Assembly: GCA_944474755.1 (NCBI GenBank)
Contig: OX104122.1
Span: forward strand, 2,846,751-2,910,750
Direction: 5' to 3'
DNA: 64,000 nt
From: Limnoperna fortunei
Lineage: Eukaryota; Mollusca; Bivalvia; Mytilida; Modiolidae
Made by a program: the position numbers and the translations under genes. Position 1 is the first letter of the stretch. Every line of letters begins with the position of its first letter. Positions 8,611 through 21,000 of the stretch are shown piece by piece. The notes below the pieces were generated by a model, which saw only the letters and a list, made by a program, of their open reading frames with translations, was not told the DNA's origin and searched no databases.

Positions 8611-9273
8611 GAGCTCACTTTCATTCACGGTTTGGTAAGGGGATATCCCGATGTTGATTGTAAATAAACCGAACGGATGTGTTGCATAGATACTGTGAAA
8701 ATCAGTGTATTTTGTACAGTCGTGTTAATTGTTTGTTATTACCACGTTATTTATTAGTTGCATTACGTTTTCTTCCCACTCAAGAATGAATAAGAATGAC
8801 TACTGCCAAACACTTGCTTCTTTCAAGCAATTTCATTAGTTGATATTTTGAAGGTTTGATGTCATATCCCAGGACAATTTTAAGTTGAGAAAAAGCTATG
8901 ATTGCAGCGGTATTATTTTTTATCAAAAAGCTTGATAATAGCTGATTTAAAGTTGAATAAAAGTAGTATATCAGCGTTACTTTTAATCAACTTATATTTA
9001 CCTAATGAACTGCTGAAATACCGCTTTTTAAAACTAATTTGCATATTTGGTTCAGTCATTAGGACAATAAAGCGGTAAAGAAGTGTGAAATAAGTTGGGC
9101 TGAAGCGTCTAAATTATGTAAATTAGGTGAAGTTGGGATTAAGCGGTACAAATCAGCGGATTTGAAGTGGAATATGCAAATTAGTTGTCAGCGGTAAATA
9201 AGCGGAATATAGCAATTGTACAAAAGCGGATTTTAGGTGGTTATACAAGCGTGTTTTAAGTGTATAATCTGAT

Positions 9274-9385
9274 CGTACTTTAAGTTGGAGATGTCAGCGT
9301 GTTTTAAGTTGGAGATGTCGGCGTGTTTTAAGTTGGAGATGTCAGCGTGTTTTAAGTTGGAGATGTCAGCCTGTTTTAAGCTGGA
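9274..9385. repeat. 24-bp minisatellite inside the transposon, ~5 copies
   Basis: The unit is CGTGTTTTAAG plus TTGGAGATGTCAG, in about five nearly identical copies. Related AAGCGG/TTTAAG motifs are scattered on both sides, so the interior may have grown by slippage. Confidence 0.8.
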
Positions 9386-9830
9386 AATTTAAAAAGTCGG
9401 TTTTAAGTGTTAGCGTCTCATGTGTAAATACAATTGAAATTGTCTATGTGGAGTTGAAGCATACATGATATCAAAAATTGCAAATTTGGTGTAGGTCAAG
9501 CTGTTTTAGAGCTAAAAGCAGCATTACTGTGGGATTAAGTAGGTTTGTAATAAAATTAAAAATGACAAATATTTATCAGTTGGATTTAAGCAGGAATAAT
9601 CAATTATCTGTAGTCTCGCTTTTTTTCTACTTAGAAAATCAGAATAGTTTAAGTTGGATAAAAGTGGAGTTAAAGCATTGCTAATTGTGTAGGTTAAAAT
9701 TAAGCGGTAATTATGCATGTCGCTTAAATACTGTTTTTTACAACAGCGGATTCTATGCAGATAATAAGCGGCATTTAAGTTACGCTGTGATATAAAAGCG
9801 ACGCTTCAAAATTGTCTGGGATGAAAATAT

Positions 9831-9911
9831 TCTAGCCCGGGAATTTCCTAGCTAAGTTTGTCAGGGTTTCGTGGACACATGGGTTCATAGAAACCCTGAC
9901 TTGTGAGGATG
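9831..9911 (-). repeat. Right terminal inverted repeat (81 bp)
   Basis: Complement of the left TIR with about six mismatches, clustered in the loop of the internal sub-hairpin (GTCAGGGTTTC ... GAAACCCTGAC). The stem of that sub-hairpin is preserved. Confidence 0.9.
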
Positions 9912-9920
9912 ATCAGTCAT
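9912..9920. repeat. Target-site duplication, right copy
   Basis: ATCAGTCAT, identical to 8474-8482, followed by TTTTCAC as in intact satellite units. Confidence 0.88.
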
Positions 9921-10423
9921 TTTTCACTTATTTAATTTTTACCCCGTTAACTCGAACACCGGAAGTTTGCCACAGTTTTCGCAATATAGATTAGGGACCT
10001 ACTGAACGCCTCTCTTAAGTTACTATAGGTCCAATGCAAATAAAGGGGTGTTAAGTCCTACAGGGGAATAAATGTCACTATACCAATCATTTTTCACTTC
10101 ATTCAGACCTGGAAAACTCGAACACTGTGAGTTGGCCTAAGTATTCATGATATATTTCAATGATCTACAGAACTCCTATATTCTTTAAAACCAAGCCGAT
10201 GGCTATTGAAAGGGTGCGACGTCCCAGCAGGTTAAGAGATTTTTACCTTATCAGTCATTTTTCAATTAATTCATACCCGGATAACTCGAACACTAGAAAT
10301 TGGCCAAAGTATTCACGATTTAGATTTAGGACCTACTGAACTCACCTCTTAATTTATTCTATCTTATCGGTAAATTTTCACTTAATTCAGACCCCGATAA
10401 GTCGAACGCCGAAAGTTGGCCCA
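9921..10423. repeat. Degenerate 168-bp satellite right of the transposon
   Basis: About three divergent monomers continue the array after the insertion. One retains a full CENP-B-box-like motif at 10275-10291. Several still have GTCCCAGCAGG in place of the core's GTCCTAGTAAGG. Confidence 0.85.
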
Positions 10424-13400
10424 AGTATTCATGGTACAGGTTATTGACCTACTAAAGTCTTTTCTCATTATCAAGTAGACCCATAGCGATTGAAAGAGGT
10501 GTAATGGCATACCACTGGAATAAATATGAACATACAAGTCATTTTTCACGTAATTCAGACCCCGATATCTCGAACACAGGAAGTTGGCCCAAGTACTCAT
10601 GATATTGGTTAAAGACCTACTAAAGTCTTCTCTCAATCTACACTAGACCCATCGCGATTGAAAGGAGTGTGAAATCCTAGCACGGGAATAAATATCAACA
10701 TACGAGTCATTTTTCACGTAATTCAGACCCCGATATCTCGAACACCAGAAGTTGGCCCAAGTATTCCTGATATAGGTTGATGACCTACTAAGGTCCCCTC
10801 TCAATTTACAGTAGATCCATGGCGATTGAAAGGGGTGTGAAGTCCTAGTAAGGCAACAATTATCACCATACGAGTCATTTTTCACGTAATTCAGACCCCG
10901 ATATATCGAACACCGGAAGTTGGCCCAAGTATTCATGATATAAGTTGATGACCTACTATGGTCTCCTCTCAATTTACAGTAGATTTATGGCGATTGAAAG
11001 GGGTGTGAAGTCCTAGTAAGGCAACAATTATCACCATACGAGTAATTTTTCACGTAATTCAGACCCCGATATCTCGAACACAGGAAGTTGGCCCACGTAT
11101 TCCTGATATAGGTTGGTGACCTACTAACGTCTCCTCTCAATTTACAGTAGATCCATGGCGATTAAAAAGGGGTGTGAAGTCGTAGTAAGGCAAAAATTAT
11201 CACCATACGAGTCATTTTTCACGTAATTCAGACCCCGATATCTCGAACACCGGAAGTTGGCCCAAGTATTCATGATATAGGTTGATGACCTACTAAGGTC
11301 ACCTCTCAATTTACAGTAGATCCATGGCGATTGAAAGGGGTGTGAAGTCCTAGTAAGGCAACAATTATCACCATACGAGTCATTTTTCACGTAATTCAGA
11401 CCCCGATATCTCGAACACCGGAAGTTGGCCCAAGTATTCATGATATAGGTTGATGACCTACTAAGGTCCCCTCTCAATTTACAGTAGATCCATGGCGATT
11501 TAAAGGGCTGTGAAGTCCTAGTAAGGCAACAATTATCACCATACGAGTCATTTTTCACGTAATTCAGACCCCGATATCTCGAACACCGGAAGTTGGCCCA
11601 AATATTCATGATACAGGTTGATGACCTACTAAGGCCTCCTCTCAATTTACAGTAGATCCATGACGATTGAAAGGGGTGTGAAGTCCTAGTAAGGCAACAA
11701 TTATCACCATACCAGTCATTTTTCACGTAATTCAGACCCGGATATCTCGAACACCGGAAGTTGGCCCAAGTATTCATGATATAGGTTGATGACCTACTAT
11801 GGTCTCCTCTCAATTTACAGTAGATTTATGGCGATTGAAAGGGGTGTGAAGTCCTAGTAAGGCAAGAATTATCACCATACGAGTCATTTTTCACGTAATT
11901 CAGACCCCGATATCTCGAACACCGGAAGTTGGCCCAAGTATTCATGATATAGGTTGATGACCTACTAAGGTCACCTCTCAATTTACAGTAGATCCATGGC
12001 GATTGAAAGGGGTGTGAAGTCCTAGTAAGGCAACAATTATCACCATACGAGTCATTTTTCACGTAATTCAGACCCCGATATCTCGAACACAGGAAGTTGG
12101 CCCACGTATTCTTGATATAGGTTGGTGACCTACTAAGGTCTCTCAATTTACAGTGGATCCATGGCGATTGAAAGGGGTGTGAAGTCCTGGTAAGGCAACA
12201 ATTATCACCATACGAGTCATTTTTCACGTAATTCAGACCCTGATATCTCAAACACCGGAAGTTGGCCCAAGTATTCATGATATAGGTTGATGACCTACTA
12301 AGGTCCCCTCCCAATTTACAGTAGATCAATGGCGATTGAAAGGGGTGTGAAGTCCTAGTAAGGCAACAATTATCACCATATGAGTCATTTTCACGTAATT
12401 CAGACCCCAATATCTCGAACACTGGAAGTTGGCCCAAGTATTCCTGATATAGGTTGATGACCTACTAAGGTCAACTCTCAATTTACAGTAGATCCATGGC
12501 GATTGAAAGGGGTGTGAAGTTGTAGTAAGGCAACAATTATCACCATACGAGTCATTTTTCACGTAATTCAGACCCCGATATCTCGAACACCGGAAGTTGG
12601 CCCAAGTATTCATGATATAGGTTGATGACCTACTAAGGTCCCCTCTCAATTTACAGTAGATCCATGGCGATTGAAAGGGGTGTGAAGTCCTAGTAAAGCA
12701 ACAATTATCACCATACGAGTCATTTTTCACGTAATTCAGACCCCGATATCTCGAACACCGGAAGTTGGCCCAAGTATTCATGATATAGGTTGATGACCTA
12801 CTAAGGTCCCCTCTCAATTTACAGTAGATCCATGGCGATTGAAAGGGGTGTGAAGTCCTAGTAAAGCAACAATTATCACCATACGAGTCATTTTTCACGT
12901 AATTCAGACCCCGATATCTCGAACACCGGAAGTTGGCCCAAGTATTCATTATATAGGTTGATGACCTACTATGGTCCCCTCTCAATTTACAGTAGATCCA
13001 TGGCGATTGAAAGGGGTGTGAAGTCCTAGTAAGGCAAGAATTATCACCATACGAGTCATTTTTCACGTAATTCAGACCCCGATATCTCGAACACCGGAAG
13101 TTGGCCCAAGTATTCATGATATAGGTTGATGACCTACTAAGGTCACCTCTCAATTTACAGTAGATCCATGGCGATTGAAAGGGGTGTGAAGTCCTAGTAA
13201 GGCAACAATTATCACCATACGAGTCATTTTTCACGCTATTCAGACCCCGATATCTCGAACACCGGAAGTTGGCCCAAGTATTCATGATATAGGTTGATGA
13301 CCTACTAAGGTCACCTCTCAATTTACAGTAGATCCATGGCGATTGTAAGGGGTGTGAAGTCCTAGTAAGGCAACAATTATCACCATACGAGTCATTTTTC

Positions 13401-16180
13401 ACGTAATTCAGACCCCGATATCTCGAACACCGGAAGTTGGCCCAAGTATTCATGATATAGGTTGATGACCTACTAAGGTCCCCTCTCAATTTACAGTAGA
13501 TCCATGGCGATTGAAAGGGCTGTGAAGTCCTAGTAAGGCAACAATTATCACCATACGAGTCATTTTTCACGTAATTCAGACCCCGATATCTGGAACACAG
13601 GAAGTTGGCCCAAGTATTCATGATATAGGTTGATGACCTACTAAGGTCCCCTCTCAATTTACAGTAGATCCATGGCGATTTAAAGGGCTGTGAAATCCTA
13701 GTAAGGCAACAATTATCACCATACCAGTCATTTTTCACGTAATTCAGACCCGGATATCTCGAACACCGGAAGTTGGCCCAAGTATTCATGATATAGGTTG
13801 ATGACCTACTATGGTCTCCTCTCAATTTACAGTAGATTTATGGCGATTGAAAGGGGTGTGAAGTCCTAGTAAGGCAAGAATTATCACCATACGAGTCATT
13901 TTTCACGTAATTCAGACCCCGATATCTCGAACACCGGAAGTTGTCCCAAGTATTCATGATATAGGTTGATGACCTACTAAGGTCACCTCTCAATTTACAG
14001 TAGATCCATGGCGATTGAAAGGGGTGTGAAGTCCTGGTAAGGCAACAATTATCACCATACGAGTCATTTTTCACGTAATTCAGACCCCGATATCTCAAAC
14101 ACCGGAAGTTGGCCCAAGTACTCATGATATAGGTTGATGACCTACTAAGGTCCCCTCCCAATTTACAGTAGATCAATGGCGATTGAAAGGGGTGTGAAGT
14201 CCTAGTAAGGCAACAATTATCACCATATGAGTCATTTTCACGTAATTCAGACCCCGATATCTGGAACACAGGAAGTTGGCCCAAGTATTCATGATATAGG
14301 TTGATGACCTACTAAGGTCCCCTCTCAATTTACAGTAGATCCATGGCGATTTAAAGGGCTGTGAAATCCTAGTAAGGCAACAATTATCACCATACCAGTC
14401 ATTTTTCACGTAATTCAGACCCGGATATCTCGAACACCGGAAGTTGGCCCAAGTATTCATGATATAGGTTGATGACCTACTATGGTCTCCTCTCAATTTA
14501 CAGTAGATTTATGGCGATTGAAAGGGGTGTGAAGTCCTAGTAAGGCAAGAATTATCACCATACGAGTCATTTTTCACGTAATTCAGACCCCGATATCTCG
14601 AACACCGGAAGTTGGCCCAAGTATTCATGATATAGGTTGATGACCTACTAAGGTCACCTCTCAATTTACAGTAGATCCATGGCGATTGAAAGGGGTGTGA
14701 AGTCCTGGTAAGGCAACAATTATCACCATACGAGTCATTTTTCACGTAATTCAGACCCCGATATCTCAAACACCGGAAGTTGGCCCAAGTACTCATGATA
14801 TAGGTTGATGACCTACTAAGGTCCCCTCCCAATTTACAGTAGATCAATGGCGATTGAAAGGGGTGTGAAGTCCTAGTAAGGCAACAATTATCACCATATG
14901 AGTCATTTTCACGTAATTCAGACCCCGATATCTCAAACACCGGAAGTTGGCCCAAGTACTCATGATATAGGTTGATGACCTACTAAGGTCCCCTCCCAAT
15001 TTACAGTAGATCAATGGCGATTGAAAGGGGTGTGAAGTCCTAGTAAGGCAACAATTATCACCATATGAGTCATTTTCACGTAATTCAGACCCCGATATCT
15101 CGAACACTGGAAGTTGGCCCAAGTATTCCTGATATAGGTTGATGACCTACTAAGGTCTCCTCTCAATTTACAGTAGATCCATGGCGATTGAAAGGGGTGT
15201 GAAGTCCTAGTAAAGCAACAATTATCACCATACGAGTCATTTTTCACGTAATTCATACCCCGATATCTCGAACACCGGAAGTTGGCCCAAGTATTCATGA
15301 TATAGGTTGATGACCTACTAAGGTCCCCTCTCAATTTACAGTAGATCCATGGCGATTTAAAGGGCTGTGAAGTCCTAGTAAGGCAACAATTATCACCATA
15401 CCAGTCATTTTTCACGTAATTCAGACCCGGATATCTCGAACACCGGAAGTTGGCCCAAGTATTCATGATATAGGTTGATGACCTACTATGGTCTCCTCTC
15501 AATTTACAGTAGATTTATGGCGATTGAAAGGGGTTTGAAGTCCTAGTAAGGCAAGAATTATCACCATACGAGTCATTTTTCACGTAATTCAGACCCCGAT
15601 ATCTCAAACACCGGAAGTTGGCCCAAGTATTCATGATATAGGTTGATGACCTACTCAGGTCCCCTCTCAATTTACAGTAGATCCATAGCGATTGAAACGG
15701 GTGTGAAGTTCTAGTAAGGCAACAATTATCACCATATGAGTCATTTTCACGTAATTCAGACCCCGATATCTCGAACACTGGAAGTTGGCCCAAGTATTCC
15801 TGATATAGGTTGATGACCTACTAAGGTCAACTCTCAATTTACAGTAGATCCATGGCGATTGAAAGGGTTTGAAGTCCTAGTAAGGCAACAATTATCACCA
15901 TACGAGTCATTTTTCACGTAATTCAGACCCCGATATTTCGAACACCGGAAGTTGGCCCAAGTATTCATTATATAGGTTGATGACCTACTAAGGTCAACTC
16001 TCAATTTACAGTAGATCCATGGCGATTGAAAGGGGTGTGAAGTCCTAGTAAGGCAACAATTATCACCATACGAGTCATTTTTCACATAATTCATGCCTTG
16101 ATATCTCGAACACCGGAAGTTGGCCCAAGTTTTCATGATAACGGTTAATGACCTGCCAAAGTCCCCTCTCAATTTACAGT
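10424..16180. repeat. Homogeneous core of the ~168-bp satellite, about 34-35 monomers
   Basis: Head-to-tail monomers contain GACCCCGATATCTCGAAC, GGAAGTTGGCCCAAG, TTGATGACCTACTAAGG and CAATTTACAGTAGATCC. The period is 168 bp. Because 168 is a multiple of three, long frames are open on the minus strand (up to 499 codons, 56 residues per unit), but they break wherever a copy has a one-base indel. I regard these as non-coding. A one-base T-run variant (CATTTTCACG for CATTTTTCACG) and other diagnostic variants recur at 671-bp spacing (13838-14284 against 14509-14955), showing a four-monomer higher-order repeat. The unit length is near a nucleosome repeat, and some copies carry a CENP-B-box-like motif. 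Confidence 0.95.
11736..11752 (-). promoter_or_regulatory. CENP-B-box-like motif in a satellite monomer
   Basis: The minus strand reads GTTCGAGATATCCGGGT, which fits all nine fixed positions of the mammalian CENP-B box core (TTCG-N4-A-N2-CGGG). Equivalent full matches are at 13748-13764, 14419-14435 and 15425-15441, and in degenerate monomers at 7852-7868 and 10275-10291. Most core monomers have GGGG in place of CGGG, one mismatch. Whether the host has a CENP-B-like protein is unknown. Confidence 0.5.
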
Positions 16181-16640
16181 AGATCCATGGCGATTAAAAG
16201 GGGTGTGAAGTCCTAGTACAGGAATAGTTATCATCATAGGAGTCATTTTTCACGTAATTCAGACCCCGATATCTCTAAGACCGGAAGTTGGCCCAAGTAT
16301 GCTTGAGATAGGTTAATGACTTACTGAACTATCCTCTTATTTTAACTTAAGTCTATCGCAATTGAAATGGGTGTGACGTCCCAGCAGGATACGAGATATT
16401 ACTTTATCGGTAATTTTCACTTAATTCAGTTTAGGATAACTCGAACACCAAGAGTTTGTCCAAATATTCTCGATAAGGATTAAGGACCTCCCTGATTCCC
16501 CTTTTAACTGACTTTACGGCTATGGCGATTGAGAAGGGTGTTAAGTCCTAGCTCTGGAATCAATGTCATCACTTAAATCAGACACAGAAAATTTGAACAC
16601 CGGGAGTTTGTCAAAGTATTCAAGATATAGGGACGCGATT
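16181..16640. repeat. Degenerate right edge of the 168-bp satellite
   Basis: About three diverging monomers. The GATATCTC block drifts to GATAACTC, as on the left edge. Recognisable similarity fades between 16600 and 16700. Confidence 0.85.
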
Positions 16641-18055
16641 TTTTCATATCGATCATTTAAAGTAAAGTCGGTCCTTAATAATTTAAAAACCAAAGTGTGG
16701 CCTAACTATTTACCAGTTGGGTTAAAGACCACTGTTCAATCTTAAAATTAGTAAATTACTAAAATTAAAATAATTTTCTAATTCCCTAAATGTAGAATAG
16801 TAGAATTATCCTATAAAAACGTTACGGTACTGTAACAGAAGCTAATTGAATTAACGACGTATTCTTCTTTCTTTCACACTCCTCTTTATAATAGATAGCG
16901 GAATTGTTACATGTCTGAAGCTTATAAATTTAAGTTTATACGATTTTAGTTGTTTAAACTATAGAAAAATCGATTAGTTAAGATATAAATGTAAAACGCC
17001 AAAACACACACAAAAAAAAAAATAAATAAAAAAAAAAACAAGAAAGGAAAAAAAAGGAATACGGAATAGTGAGATAGAAATACACCTGCCATTTTGAATG
17101 TAAAAGCGTCCGATGAAGCAAACACTGACATAATCCTTGCCTTGAGAAAAAAATTCTACATAATTATAAAAATTTAATGAAACTGTAATAAAATTATAGT
17201 TTTTAATGATGATTCTTGTTAAATGATAAACTTAATTAACTTTATGTTGCATAGGATGCATATTTTATTTTTAATTTTTTTTTTTATTTTGACAATTGGC
17301 ACTACTTTTCTATAAATTTATCTAAATAAGAAAAGAAAAATAGTCACTGTAAAGTGCGGTTTGAGAGTCATGTGTGAAAAGAGAGATAACTGAAGTTAAA
17401 AATTTTCTTACTTTTCATACATTACTCGAACACTCCCGAATGAATATTATCGCGGGCTAAATTATTGATGGATAGCGATATTGACGGCTAGCGGTATTGA
17501 CGGCTAGAATTGCCGGCTAGCTTCACTCTGGTTACAAAACAATGTAGGAAATTCCTGAGAAGATGTGTATTGCTTCTTTTCATTCATAAAGTCGGGTGTC
17601 TTCGTGGAAGGCCGCGCTTACATCAACATCCGGCTAACTAACAGCATGTGAAACTGTGAAAGTAAATTGAAGTTTCCACTCTTAAAGCACTTGTTTAGTA
17701 ATCAACATTTAAATTGCTCGGATTTGTGAATGGAAATACTAATTATTTTGACAGAGCTATATACGCACACACTTATGTGACGAAATATACTCTTAATAAC
17801 AAGTTAAATGTGACTATTATAGTGCAGTGCAGTTGAAATGAATCTTAAGTCCTTACTGTTCTAAACAGAGAATAATCAAATAGACAAAGTAGCAGCATCT
17901 TTAGTAAAAGGGAATTGAATTCTGTTTGCGGCTGAATGGGCTTGATATAAAAACAATGGGAATTTAAATATATATATAAATCGTCATAACTTTTGAAGTA
18001 ATAAGTATATTAACAAGAAGTTTTTATTAAAGAAGTATGAGCCTCCAAAACACTT
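16641..18055. other. AT-rich single-copy interval
   Basis: No gene, RNA or mobile element is recognised. It contains long A/T runs (around 17010-17055 and 17265-17290) and a few short direct repeats of GACGGCTAG-type sequence at 17468-17521. Open frames are at most ~60 codons and low in complexity. Confidence 0.6.
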
Positions 18056-21000
18056 ACCTGCAGTGGAGGACTGGTTCATACTGAAGGTTAGTGTGATAGA
18101 GGACCGGTTTATACTTAGTTAAGTGTGATGTAGGACCGGCTCATACTGTACTTGCAGCTTATTGCGATGGAAGACCGGTTTATACTGTTGTGTGTGTGTG
18201 TGATTGAAGACAACTCAAACTGTAGGTAAGTGTGATGGAGAACCGACTCATACTGTAGGTAAGTGTGATGTATGACTGGCTTATACTGTATGTAAGTGTG
18301 ATGGTGGAGCTGCTCAAACTGTAGGTAAGTGTATGGAGAACCGACTCATACTGTAGGTAAGTGTGATGGAGAACCGACTCGTACCGTAGATAAGTGTGAT
18401 GTAGGACTGGCTTATACTGTATGTAAGTGTGATGGTGGAGCTGCTCAAACTGTAGGTAAGTGTGATGGAGAACCGACTCATACTGTAGGTAATTGTGATG
18501 TAGGACTGGCTTATACTGTATGTAAGTGTGATGGTGGAGCTGCTCAAACTGTAGGTAAGTGTGATGGAGAACCGACTCATACTGTAGGTAAGTGTGATGT
18601 AGGACTGGCTTATACTGTATGTAAGTGTGATGATGGAGCTGCTTAAACTGTAGGTAAGTGTGACGGAGAACCGACTAGTACCGTAGATAAGTGTGATGTA
18701 GGACTGGCTTATACTGTATGTAAGTGTGATGGTGGAGCTGCTCAAACTGTGGGTAAGTGTGATGGAGAACCGACTCATACTGTAGGTAAGTGTGATTTAG
18801 GACTGGCTTATACTGTATGTAAGTGTGATGGTGGAGCTGCTCAAACTGTGGATAAGTGTGATGGAGAACCGACTTATACTGTAGGTAAGTGTGATGTAGG
18901 ACTGGCTTATACTGTATGTAAGTGTGATGATGGAGCTGCTCAAACTGTAGGTAAGTGTGATGGAGAACCGACTCGTACCGTAGATAAGTGTGATGTAGGA
19001 CTGGCTTATACTGTATGTAAGTGTATTGGTGGAGCTGCTCAAACTGGTGGTAAGTGTGATGGAGAACCGACTCATACTTTAGGTAAGTGTGATGTAGGAC
19101 TGGCTTATACTGTATGTAAGTGTGATGGTGGGGCTGCTCAAACTGTAGGTAAGTGTGATGGAGAACCGACTCGTACCGTAGATAAGTGTGATGTAGGACT
19201 GGCTTATACTGTATGTAAGTGTGATGGTGGAGTTGCTCAAACTGTAGGTAAGTGTGATGGAGAACCGACTCATACTGTAGGTAAGTGTGATGTAGGACTG
19301 GCTTATACTGTATGTAAGTGTGATGGTGGAGCTGCTCAAACTGTAGGTTAGTGTGATGGAGAACCGACTCATACTGTAGATAAGTGTGATGTAGGACTGG
19401 CTTATGTAAGTGTGATGGTGGAGCTGCTCAAACTGTAGGTAAGTGTGATGGAGAACCGACTCGTACCGTAGATAAGTGTGATGTAGGACTGGCTTTTACT
19501 GTATGTAAGTGTGATGGTGGAGCTGCTCAAACTGTAGGTAAGTGTGATGGAGAACCGACTCATACTGTAGGTAAGTGTGATGTAGGACTGGCTTATACTG
19601 TATGTAAGTGTGATGGTGGAGCTGCTCAAACTGGTGGTAAGTGTGATGGAGAACCGACTCATACTGTAGGTAAGTGTGATGTAGGACTGGCTTATACTGT
19701 ATGTAAGAGTGATGGTGGAGCTGCTCAAACTGTAGGTAAGTGTGATGGAGAACCGACTCATACTGTAGGTAATTGTGATGTAGGACTGGCTTATACTGTA
19801 TGTAAGTGTGATGATGGAGCTGCTTAAACTGTAGGTAAGTGTGATGGAGAACCAACTCGTACCGTAGATAAGTGTGATTTAGGACTGGCTTATACTGTAT
19901 GTAAGTGTGATGGTGGAGCTGCTCAAACTGTAGGTAAGTGTGATGGAGAACCGACTCGTACCGTAGATAAGTGTGATGTAGGACTGGCTTATACTGTATG
20001 TAAGTGTGATGGTGGAGCTGCTCAAACTGTAGGTAAGTGTGATGGAGACCCGACTCGTACTGTAGATAAGTGTGATGTAGGACTGGCTTATACTGTATGT
20101 AAGTGTGATGGTGGAGCTGCTCAAACTGTAGGTAAGTGTGATGGAGAACCGACTCGTACCGTAGATAAGTGTGATGTAGGACTGGCTTATACTGTATGTA
20201 AGTGTATTGGTGGAGCTGCTCAAACTGGTGGTAAGTGTGATGGAGAACCGACTCATACTGTAGGTAAGTGTGATGTAGGACTGGCTTATACTGTATGTAA
20301 GTGTGATGGTGGAGCTGCTCAAACTGTAGGTAAGTGTGATGGAGAACCGACTCATACTGTAGGTAATTGTGATGTAGGACTGGCTTATACTGTATGTAAG
20401 TGTGATGATGGAGCTGCTTAAACTGTAGGTAAGTGTGATGGAGAACCAACTCGTACCGTAGATAAGTGTGATTTAGGACTGGCTTATACTGGATGTAAGT
20501 GTGATGGTGGAGCTGCTCAAACTGTAGGTAAGAGTGATGGAGAACCGACTCGTACTGTAGATAAGTGTGATGTAGGACTGGCTTGTACTGTATGTAAGTG
20601 TGATGGTGGAGCTGCTCAAACTGAAGGTAAGTGTGATGGAGAACCGACTCGTACCGTAGATAAGTGTGATGTAGGACTGGCTTATACTGTATGTAAGTGT
20701 ATTGGTGGAGCTGCTCAAACTGGTGGTAAGTGTGATGGAGAACCGACTCATACTGTAGGTAAGTGTGATGTAGGACTGGCTTATACTGTATGTAAGTGTG
20801 ATGGTGGAGCTGCTCAAACTGTAGGTAAGTGTGATGGAGAACCGACTCATACTGTAGATAAGTGTGATGTAGGACTGGCTTATACTGTATGTAAGTGTGA
20901 TGGTGGGGCTGCTCAAACTGTAGGTAAGTGTGATGGAGAACCGACTCATACTGTAGGTAATTGTGATGTAGGACTGGCTTATACTGTATGTAAGTGTGAT

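Larger units (their letters stand above)
8483..9911. mobile_element. Non-autonomous DNA transposon with 81-bp TIRs and 9-bp TSD (MULE-like)
   Basis: The element begins CATCCTCACAAG and ends with the reverse complement, CTTGTGAGGATG. The first and last 81 bases pair with about six mismatches. ATCAGTCAT occurs directly on each side (8474-8482 and 9912-9920). Joining across one copy restores the uninterrupted satellite sequence, which proves an insertion. A 9-bp target duplication with long TIRs is typical of Mutator-like elements, but there is no transposase, so the superfamily is inferred. The interior is AT-rich and has a 16-bp perfect hairpin and a 24-bp minisatellite. The longest frames are short and lack recognisable domains. 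It would need a transposase from elsewhere in the genome. Confidence 0.88.

Noticed and set aside
10424..16180. Minus-strand open frames up to 499 codons in the 168-bp array
   Set aside because: The period is a multiple of three and the frames end wherever a unit has an indel. There is no start context, no domain and no codon constraint.
17010..17055. A-rich run as a retroposon poly(A) tail
   Set aside because: No coding or SINE/LINE-like sequence precedes it and no target duplication was found.
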